Assembly (NCBI GenBank): GCA_009784995.1
Contig: WQXE01000008.1
Location: 1-24,328, forward strand
Source: Treponema sp.
GTDB lineage: Bacteria > Spirochaetota > Spirochaetia > Treponematales > Breznakiellaceae
Reading direction: 5' to 3'
Length of the DNA: 24,328 bases
Shown here: piece after piece, positions 19,801 to 24,328 of the stretch
Layout: every line of letters begins with the position of its first letter
How positions within the stretch are numbered: the stretch's first letter is position 1
Notes under the pieces: model-generated
What the model was told of the DNA's origin: nothing
Databases searched by the model: none
What the model saw: only the letters and a program-made list of their open reading frames with translations
Made by a program: the position numbers and the translations under genes

Positions 19801-22351
19801 ACTTTCTTATTATTCCGGTACAGATAGAAAAAAAATGTTTTACGATGGAGGCGAAGGCGAACTAGGCCGTCTGTTATCTGATTTTATTTATTGGTCAGTT
19901 ATTGATAACGCGGGGATTGCCGAAATGACTTTGGCTCCGTGGGATAAACGTATTTGGAACGATGAAGGAAGCTGGTTTAAAGCGCCTTCGTTAAAATCTG
20001 TAGGAACAATCGCGTGTTCGATTGTCGCGGGCGCGGTCACAGGCGGTATGGGTTTGGCGGGTATCGCGGCTTTTGCCGGAATTAGTTCGGCAAGCGAAAT
20101 AGCGTTTAGTTCTCTTGATGTCGCTTTCGGTTATAAAACATTTGACGAAGCCGCTTTTAGTATAGGTAAATCTTTGGTAATAAATGGTGTAAGTTCATTA
20201 AGCGGCGGTTTGTTTAACGGTATTGCCAAAGATGGAGTTTTAATATATGGCGGTTTGACAAAAAATGTTTTGGATGTATCAAGTAATTCTATATACCAAA
20301 TTGCCGCCGGAACAGCAATGGCTGGCGTACAAACTTTAACAACAACACTGGCGACAGCCGCCGTCAGTGGAATAAATTACAGTAATGAAAATGGTTTTAG
20401 TTATAATACATCGGTGTTTGACGGAGTTTTTAACAGTTCGTTAACGACAATGGCAAGTACGTTTGTTAGTACAGGTATGCAAGCGATCAATAGTGGTTTG
20501 GATAGTGATGAAAAGTTTGGTTTTAGTAAATTATTTGGTTTTAATAAATTAAATCAATCTGATTTGCAAAAATTAAACGGTCTTGCCGGTTCACTCGCTG
20601 GTCAGGGAATTAATTACGCGTTAGGCGGAAATTTTACATTGAATGTGTTAAATTTAAGTCAGATTAATGGAATGCCCAATAGCGGTCTTCTTGAATTGAA
20701 TTTTGGACGTGATGGAGCGACAATGAATATCGGAACAGGCGGAGTTGATGTAAGTTTTAACAATTTGCAAGCTGTTCTTAGAGGCGCTAAGGTTTGGAAT
20801 GTAAACAACCGGATTAGCGATTACGGAGATGAAAAAGATTTTGACGCTTTAGTTTCATTACGAGCTCAATATGGCTATGGTGATGATACGCAAAAAAACC
20901 AATTATGGGATATTTTAAATGGTGATGTGATACTTAACACTGGTATTGATGGTGATTTTTTCGCGCAAACCATATTAAACGAAAACGGACAAAAGATGAT
21001 CAATTTAGCAAGCTATAGTTCCAATATGAGCGTAGAAGATCAATTTCTGCTTGCTACGAAACTTGGACATGAAGCTTACAGGGATGGAATTGTTACAGAA
21101 GATAACTACCTTGAAACAAGAATAGCAGTGCAGGCACATACGGACATGGCATTAAGAATGAGGTTGGCTGGAATTAATATTTCTGACGAAAATCTGCTTA
21201 TTGATATTTTAAAATTAAACGAAGCCCGTGCCAATAACGATATGTCATCTTTTTATTCCTATGTCGATGAAAATTATGATTCTAGCGGTGATTATTGGAA
21301 GCTTGTAATGCAAAATGGCATTGCTGGTTTTGAATGGGATGGAGAGTTGTCTTATGATTTATCAATGCTTGGAATTGATGATAGGGTAAATTCATTAGAT
21401 GATGATACATTAAGAGCTATTTGGAATTTAGGCAGTGATAAATCATTTAATGATTTTAAAATCGCCGCCAGTACGTTTGATACATTAAATGGAAACTTGT
21501 TGAGGTTTGAAACAGCGTTAGCTGTTGCGCCTAGTCGAACAATAACAAAAAGCTCTTTTGATAATTATTGGATTTCTTTTATTAATGCGTTAGAATCTGT
21601 TGGTAATTCAGGATTATTAGCTAAAACTGCCGCAGTTATTTTAGATCTTGAAGGAAGTCAAATTTTTGCAAACGGCAAAGGAGAAATTACATGTGATTAT
21701 GGATGGAGAGCAGTAGATTGGAATAGTAATGTTAAAAATAAATTTCAACAACATTTTGCCTGGGATTTAGGAGCGCGTGGAAATGAAGCTAATAAAAATA
21801 TGCTTGTGGCTCCTATGGACGGAACATTGGCATTTAATTTTACTCAGGGGTATGGTCTTCGCTTGGTAACAAGCGGAGGAAACAATGAATCTATTACTTA
21901 TTCTCATGCGGATGGCAAATCTTTGAGAAATTTTATAGAATTATATTCCAGTAATGGTATTACATTAAATAATAATGGTGCATTGACAGGAATTAGTCAA
22001 AACATGATTATTGGTATGATGGGAAATACTGGAACGCTTTCCGCTAACCCACATGTGGATTTAATTTATACTGTAAACGGCATAGTACAAAACCCCGCAA
22101 TGTTTTTTTATGAAAATGGAAATAGAGCAGCTTATTCAATGACTCCATATGCCAATTTAATGAGCGGCTTAAGTACAGCTGCCGATTATAGTAATTTCAA
22201 TTTAACTGTTCCTCAAATTAATGGGATATTTGATTATTATTCGATTCATAGGAACAGTTCAACTTCGTTGACAAATGCTATGAGATTTGCAGGTAATAGC
22301 AATAACCTTGATGATTTCATTAAAATTATGCTAGAAAGGAGCATGCGATGA
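13874..22351 (+). CDS. Giant exported protein (TIGR04388-like) with C-terminal M23 peptidase-like domain
   Basis: 2825 residues; AGGAG at 13863-13867, 6 bases before the ATG, and only 2 bases after the previous stop. A Sec signal peptide ends near residue 29 (IFS-Q) and has no lipobox. The first two thirds are mostly helical, with two aromatic-stripe coiled segments (312-392 and 1635-1707). Around 2040-2085 and 2138-2165 are Gly/Ala-rich hydrophobic stretches, followed by GLLELNFG and MNIGTGGVDVS near 2271-2295, LGHEAYRDG at 2397-2404 and an M23-like domain at about 2604-2745. Segments such as RWASTAYL, GSWFKAP and the GLLEL/IGTGG region recall the very long Leptospira proteins of the TIGR04388 type; that match is from memory. 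It should be periplasmic or surface-exposed. Codon and word usage change near 20.1 kb. Function unknown; structural scaffold or wall-directed effector are the main options. Confidence 0.85.
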   Translation: MFNNIFNKAISIFLILFFIAGLFPPYIFSQPNPSPSLGEVKGFNKSVFESYFSKADRELSPDRWLYEAKLGLTQAMGAWELIAGNLYDNTFLFQEAKDQLEKWSNEELEKRFSKWLMGRFFGEISEKALTDLMLLFNETQKNYSWHLDNEGKIIFDNITGDPLVIRPNDENKNYSEDLAVWRGEASDHLKLSNISIENAFFNLFPELLVYIPVDKRESMKTLLLENVSAKTNSIKREFENIAEREERIFASKRTRDIWSLRKKNDNEAARIFTQKLIAQTEESCKTGIEELNTKIEQAAAGTGDLALLGEQWLQLYKEQFDRGLKAWEQAEERFFIRRIEWEQESQRLFSEGEQMWLAAFNQFTEERQKWEINARELFLNGEMMFKNLSEEFERNIAEAKREFELNMAMRIGEGTTRVKALVDMYLVCSSAAFSTMDNIQYWFNQYSGIGKVDPKNANFSDWLQRELSNYDTSLPRNKPLLEMEKCYEMYLSYMDKALDARERILKDYAEILGTDVLKDILSPNASSEDFCLDEYQIALIRAKVLVLYWERKTKIAEAVMEYANEFSAGRKTEAEGLRAWEEAKTAFNHSLAVYENELKKLNDAGENIKNQQVVLFNLNQQMQREEEKLNRLSSEYSILVSLAAFDHSDYYLTDFNEKYNNLAEIYKLLQKTGDEAYYKTLLECAVIWGILEQKEIAENILYTLENNKDLSSQERESLYNYYLSLTFYQDEIWQNTCESLELLFYDYGIILTENILPDINTICENIFLIPGDFVKNTVQFLIKFDNCFNIIPHWLEIEIGNWKSAFLEYISIYAFSLGFKPEKDIAALNVERDNFITEYLDLYNENENDETINDALIEIINNLFIIDCMTVITEAWDVVNYFANSGNEQHWRQYLKDEYIKKTDPSLILTSTWQEGVLTDALYNAIYFTNRLNDSFTIFSQRNLFDINESVMVFSYLYSQISLEISGIFGVMESLGSEIADTVKAFEYSRMTPEETINKLLAVETELKTQEEIYNSFVNNYFREVDKFINIGNQYDRQYSYLKTVQDNSDQKRFEYEKQDAIQRWASTAYLDTDIIKLDNCKENLLKARTVLDVLSDLYEGERKRPFENPEYDFLYSSYEKSFRIKMKTLDAIETLSFAINQEKANNAKLLSNYLNAVNTLGYVEQDYSNYVSSVSRSTWTIKDMIMVKDGRLAFSMDSSMRLIGVNDERAYELDEFFNKTQMSKLTSYDESLIGLSQRMSGYLSNDSKYRRWSHARDYLITSLINANGDISLLKSFYSGQGQMAPGGNLANQLVMTGVFDKKISLYSAIGRDYIFTSADDIARNAWNSLSAAERADLEYYVILTLSGRGNGYLTGFSQFYTYDVYRYGCDYVYEKYLEAKKVTDNPFIFFVSWLWFDMKDTNYYTLQRITGVLTETYNNANSWISGLKSNLLSIKKLSLAYIESCNKLEILEGKKREGENIGWTEIKQALLKTGRIKEKEIGELETYWEIKQNEIANLEFNNVSQALTALLNLAANDERKNKNDLENFWLFEKDNQQKNEIEYLAAADAYIKGNIDIETLKTAADKAYGIQAAAWKNHYNNMFSVYSDNLSLYLSLNFNYYSEFSTVADEITLLTAKTLENRYNAELTAREMEWSLTLKDLSEKYDEWQITAALILENGRTDWNTSFYKMEQAYKQWTANFQNEYERVSDEWALVYLAGLEDKEKWLSLAADAVNNASMESFISLIGTEGERLSRFIDTREPLGIKGAIPQTRLLMEELLQSSGIANMYRAFGSLNGITNTVSTLVKRGLGGVSAWDSRLAKITAHEFARKTNERIADNEAKILANNTRLAAEEVIKSLTNNVNQANDSFRKNMDDIFIFNGLWRRSGNNYAKDIIKGSALFVPVIAETITITGFINYKADLTSLKTNLDENYLAGLNSIAIRGLLENVVNEVQFIAEDIFGFGKSPIIINKNGEQREQSPGKFGAHIGYKPADKLSYYSGTDRKKMFYDGGEGELGRLLSDFIYWSVIDNAGIAEMTLAPWDKRIWNDEGSWFKAPSLKSVGTIACSIVAGAVTGGMGLAGIAAFAGISSASEIAFSSLDVAFGYKTFDEAAFSIGKSLVINGVSSLSGGLFNGIAKDGVLIYGGLTKNVLDVSSNSIYQIAAGTAMAGVQTLTTTLATAAVSGINYSNENGFSYNTSVFDGVFNSSLTTMASTFVSTGMQAINSGLDSDEKFGFSKLFGFNKLNQSDLQKLNGLAGSLAGQGINYALGGNFTLNVLNLSQINGMPNSGLLELNFGRDGATMNIGTGGVDVSFNNLQAVLRGAKVWNVNNRISDYGDEKDFDALVSLRAQYGYGDDTQKNQLWDILNGDVILNTGIDGDFFAQTILNENGQKMINLASYSSNMSVEDQFLLATKLGHEAYRDGIVTEDNYLETRIAVQAHTDMALRMRLAGINISDENLLIDILKLNEARANNDMSSFYSYVDENYDSSGDYWKLVMQNGIAGFEWDGELSYDLSMLGIDDRVNSLDDDTLRAIWNLGSDKSFNDFKIAASTFDTLNGNLLRFETALAVAPSRTITKSSFDNYWISFINALESVGNSGLLAKTAAVILDLEGSQIFANGKGEITCDYGWRAVDWNSNVKNKFQQHFAWDLGARGNEANKNMLVAPMDGTLAFNFTQGYGLRLVTSGGNNESITYSHADGKSLRNFIELYSSNGITLNNNGALTGISQNMIIGMMGNTGTLSANPHVDLIYTVNGIVQNPAMFFYENGNRAAYSMTPYANLMSGLSTAADYSNFNLTVPQINGIFDYYSIHRNSSTSLTNAMRFAGNSNNLDDFIKIMLERSMR
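14807..15049 (+). repeat. Aromatic-stripe repeat, block 1 (period 29 residues) in the giant protein
   Basis: Protein-level repeat. Aromatic residues fall at W312, F320, W327, F334, W341, F349, W356, F363, W370, F378, F385 and F392. The steps are 8-7-7-7, 8-7-7-7, 8-7-7, so the pattern repeats every 29 residues (8 helical turns of 3.625 residues). The surrounding residues are mostly Glu, Lys, Arg, Gln and Ala, as expected for a long exposed or coiled helix with an aromatic seam. I checked the codon positions of the five Trp residues against the DNA. Confidence 0.85.
18776..18994 (+). repeat. Aromatic-stripe repeat, block 2 (period 29 residues) in the giant protein
   Basis: Trp residues at 1635, 1649, 1664, 1678, 1693 and 1707, spaced 14-15-14-15-14. 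The half-way places are hydrophobic (L1642, L1657, M1671, Y1686, G1700/L1701), giving the same 7-7-8-7 rhythm as block 1 although the two blocks are about 1300 residues apart and share little direct identity. All six Trp codons were located in the DNA. A short third echo (W580, F587, Y594, L601) lies near 15611-15676. Confidence 0.85.
21683..22108 (+). other. M23 (LytM-type) metallopeptidase-like domain with HxD in place of HxH
   Basis: Residues about 2604-2745 of the giant protein follow the M23 plan in order: ITCDYGWR (usual GYGWR/GFGWR), H2627-x3-D2631 in HFAWD (usual HxGxD), a strand VAPMDGTL (usual VxAxxxGxV), GYGLRLV, TYSHADG with H2678 (usual LYAHL), then IGMMGNTG and PHVDLIYTVNG with H2727 and D2729. 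In LytM-type enzymes zinc is bound by His, Asp and the second His of HxH, while the first His of HxH is catalytic. Here the second His is Asp. The zinc site is therefore His-Asp-Asp if used at all. The domain would cut, or merely bind, peptidoglycan peptides in the periplasm. Confidence 0.85.
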
Positions 22352-23808
22352 AAATATTTAAATTACACTACTTGTTGATACTCATGATTGTTTTATTTAT
22401 ATCATGTGTAAAACAATCACATGAAGCAAGTTTTACACAGGAACAAGAATTAATAATGACGGTTGAACGTGACGGAATAGGTTTACGTCTTCATACGATG
22501 ATTGAATGGACTGATGAAGCTCATTCATTATATAAACGTGTTTACTTTGGTAATCATAATGATATTATTATTGAAGTAAAAGACAAAACTGTCTTTAATG
22601 ATTCTGGACAATATCAATATGTTTTATTTGATTATGTTCGCCAGCAGGTAATAGATGTTATCACGGTTTACGATTCTCACAGTCCTTTAGTGTTTTATAA
22701 GTCGCATATTCCAGATATCCTGCTTTTAGAAAGTTATGATGGACTACATCGGTATAAATATACTTATCAAGAAGGAGTTTCAACAGTTGACGATATAGAA
22801 TTTTTATCCTTGATTTTAGGTGAATATTTTTCTCAAGCCCCTCATAGCAATTCATACATAATCAATTACGAAAGATTGGAATCTCCTGATTGGCATGAAG
22901 CTTCGTTCGCTGTAGACAGATCTAATATGCCGGCAGCATGGCCTGTAGGATTGAATGCTAATAATGAATTATTAAGTAATTTAAATGCAAGGGTTTTTAA
23001 TTCCGCCGAAGGATATTTAACAAGACCTACTGATTGGAAAATATTGGATAATAGATATGTATTTATGTTGAACTCCAATGAATTAAGCAATCCATATGGG
23101 CATAGGGCTTATTATGTAGTCAGAACTACCAATAATCGATTAGTTTTTTCTATACCTCAAATAACAGCTCCCTATTTAAAAAGTGATGGAGATCCATTAA
23201 AAGCGTTTCATGATACGTTAATTGATTTTAGCGTAGATCAAAAACGTGTTTTTATTAAAGGTATGTATAAAAACAAGTTATGTATAATGATATACGACAT
23301 TGTAAATTATGATGATTGGTTAAACACTGAAAATTTCTCCGCGGCAAAATTAACCTTTGGAACCAATGAAGCATCGCCACTTTCTGCCAGTAACCGTATT
23401 GACGCGAAACGATACAGTGTTGAACCAGGTACGACAACAGTGTATGGACATATTGGTTTTGTAAATCTAGACTGTAATTTATATACAGAACCTGATATTA
23501 ATTCAAAGATTATTATTGAATTAACCGATACAGTCATGCTTAGATCAAAACCGCATGAAGCTCTTAATAATTCATTGTATTTATCATGTGTTGAAGTTTT
23601 AAAACGTACAGAGAAAAAATCTATTGTAAATGGAGTTGAAGATTATTGGTATCAGATAGTTTTCGATTCTGCTGATAATTATAACCCATCATTAAGCTTT
23701 ATACCTGAAAGATTCACTGAATATACCGGCTGGATTTTTGGAAGAAATCTTAAGATATTAGATGAGAATCTATGGGGTGTAGTTATTCAAAGTAATCATA
23801 GTGAGTAA
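22348..23808 (+). CDS. Lipoprotein with C-terminal bacterial SH3 (SH3b) domain
   Basis: 486 residues; ATGA overlap with the giant gene and an AAGGAG site at 22336-22341. Lipoprotein signal with Cys at residue 20 (FISC). The middle (about 30-360) is beta-rich with repeated strand pairs but no family I recognise. Residues about 368-471 look like an SH3b domain of the kind common in treponemes: an opening strand with NLYTEPDINSKII, then VEVLKRTEKK, a DYWYQIVFD strand and a closing GWIFGRNL. SH3b domains in envelope proteins often bind cell-wall peptides, which fits the M23-like domain of the protein encoded just upstream. It may be a partner, anchor or regulator of the giant protein (inference). 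Low CGCG content sets it apart from the genes before 20.1 kb. It is the last gene before a terminator. Confidence 0.82.
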   Translation: MKIFKLHYLLILMIVLFISCVKQSHEASFTQEQELIMTVERDGIGLRLHTMIEWTDEAHSLYKRVYFGNHNDIIIEVKDKTVFNDSGQYQYVLFDYVRQQVIDVITVYDSHSPLVFYKSHIPDILLLESYDGLHRYKYTYQEGVSTVDDIEFLSLILGEYFSQAPHSNSYIINYERLESPDWHEASFAVDRSNMPAAWPVGLNANNELLSNLNARVFNSAEGYLTRPTDWKILDNRYVFMLNSNELSNPYGHRAYYVVRTTNNRLVFSIPQITAPYLKSDGDPLKAFHDTLIDFSVDQKRVFIKGMYKNKLCIMIYDIVNYDDWLNTENFSAAKLTFGTNEASPLSASNRIDAKRYSVEPGTTTVYGHIGFVNLDCNLYTEPDINSKIIIELTDTVMLRSKPHEALNNSLYLSCVEVLKRTEKKSIVNGVEDYWYQIVFDSADNYNPSLSFIPERFTEYTGWIFGRNLKILDENLWGVVIQSNHSE

Positions 23809-23822
23809 AAATTAACAAATAA

Positions 23823-23880
23823 ACCAGGCAAAACAAAAGCGACGCAAATCGCTAAAATTTTGCCTGGTATTCGTTTTTTT
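23823..23880 (+). terminator. Intrinsic terminator ending the long gene run
   Basis: A perfect 11-base inverted repeat, ACCAGGCAAAA at 23823-23833 and TTTTGCCTGGT at 23858-23868, lies 14 bases after the stop of the SH3b lipoprotein gene. The 24-base interior holds a second small hairpin (AGCGA at 23838-23842 with TCGCT at 23849-23853). A run of seven T residues (23874-23880) follows after 5 bases. Position and form fit a Rho-independent terminator; the nested hairpin is unusual. Confidence 0.85.
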
Positions 23881-23889
23881 ATGGTCGTT

Positions 23890-23919
23890 TTGAATAGGAT
23901 TTTTTATATTTGGTAGTAT
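23890..23919 (+). promoter_or_regulatory. Probable sigma-70-type promoter of the last lipoprotein gene
   Basis: TTGAAT at 23890-23895 and TAGTAT at 23914-23919, 18 bases apart, each match 4 of 6 consensus positions. The pair lies between the terminator and the ribosome binding site of the gene at 23939, where an independent promoter is needed. An alternative -10, TATATT at 23905-23910, has no matching -35. Confidence 0.4.
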
Positions 23920-23938
23920 ATCTTATTTGGAGGCTTTT

Positions 23939-24328
23939 ATGAAAAACTTAGTAAAAATACTCGGGCTGATAGTTTGTGTTTGTTTTGTAATCAGCGGATG
24001 TGTATTGATTCAAGGTGTAGGTGTATGGGCAGCTATAACCGAGATTGATAATTCTATTTTGTCAGTTGAAAATGAGAATTTTGAGCAAGAATCTGGAATA
24101 GATTTGACTGTTGTAAAAAGAGGTTTATGGTCTATGCAATCTACATTTAATAATAAAATGATTAATACATATTATAAGGCTCTTTTGGATAATCAGCTTG
24201 TATATTCGATAAATATGACTCAAGCAGAATATGCTAAACAAACAAAAACAGCCAATAATATTAGCATAATCATTAATAATTCTTATTTTCAGGATTTTAC
24301 TGAATTTGAAAATGCTTTAATGCTTGTA
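23939..24328 (+). CDS. Lipoprotein, N-terminal part (3' end outside window)
   Basis: The ATG at 23939 has GGAGG (23929-23933) 5 bases before it, and the frame stays open for 130 codons to the window edge. The N-terminus is a textbook lipoprotein signal: Met-Lys-Asn, hydrophobic core, ISGC with Cys at residue 21. The visible mature part is Asn/Ile/Glu-rich and probably helical, with no family motif that I recognise. It stands behind its own terminator and likely promoter, so it is probably not co-transcribed with the giant protein. The DNA has the ordinary AT-rich composition of the right end, without CGCG. Confidence 0.8.
   Translation, partial: MKNLVKILGLIVCVCFVISGCVLIQGVGVWAAITEIDNSILSVENENFEQESGIDLTVVKRGLWSMQSTFNNKMINTYYKALLDNQLVYSINMTQAEYAKQTKTANNISIIINNSYFQDFTEFENALMLV

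Noticed and set aside
20000..20130. Gly/Ala-rich hydrophobic stretch as an ordinary transmembrane anchor
   Set aside because: It is rich in Gly and Ser with weak, interrupted hydrophobicity, closer to the flexible segments of large secreted proteins than to a stop-transfer helix; left as an observation only.
1..24328. tRNA, rRNA, CRISPR array, insertion sequence or phage genes
   Set aside because: No cloverleaf-like sequence, regular direct repeats with spacers, transposase motifs or terminal inverted repeats were seen on either strand.

Overview
The window looks like part of a spirochaete chromosome, most probably from the Treponema/Leptospira side of the phylum. The evidence is indirect. 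DNA is AT-rich. Seven products begin with a lipoprotein signal peptide whose lipobox is relaxed in the spirochaetal way (FSAC, FFSC, LFSC, FISC and similar). The largest gene resembles the very long exported proteins of Leptospira (TIGR04388-type, recognised from memory). Every gene seen lies on the + strand.

Layout. Positions 1-345 hold the 3' end of an alpha/beta-hydrolase gene. After 155 bases without a gene comes one tightly packed gene run from 501 to 23808, with start/stop overlaps or gaps of 2 to 18 bases at every junction. In order it encodes: a helical lipoprotein of unknown function; a TPR lipoprotein; a TolC-type outer-membrane channel; a HlyD-type periplasmic adaptor lipoprotein; two consecutive Ig-like (Big_5/SbsA-type) lipoproteins; two consecutive RND permeases; a 2825-residue Sec-exported protein ending in an M23 peptidase-like domain; and a lipoprotein with a C-terminal SH3b domain. 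A strong intrinsic terminator follows at 23823-23880, then a probable promoter and the 5' part of another lipoprotein gene that runs off the window.

How the genes may work together. TolC, adaptor and two RND permeases make a complete envelope-spanning tripartite exporter, probably with a heteromeric inner-membrane part. The Ig-like and TPR lipoproteins are not standard members of such pumps and look like dedicated periplasmic or surface accessories. The giant protein and the SH3b lipoprotein share the transcription unit and both carry domains typical of proteins acting on or binding peptidoglycan. My inference is one envelope machine in which the exporter, its lipoprotein accessories and a giant periplasmic or surface protein are made together; I do not know a described system with this composition.

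The most striking sequence signals are: a 29-residue aromatic stripe (Trp/Phe steps of 8-7-7-7) repeated at two distant places in the giant protein; an M23 site in which the usual HxH is HxD; RND relay residues that differ between the paired permeases; and a large excess of the tetranucleotide CGCG through most of the gene run that collapses near 20.1 kb, inside the giant gene. No RNA genes, CRISPR array, insertion sequence or integration site was seen.
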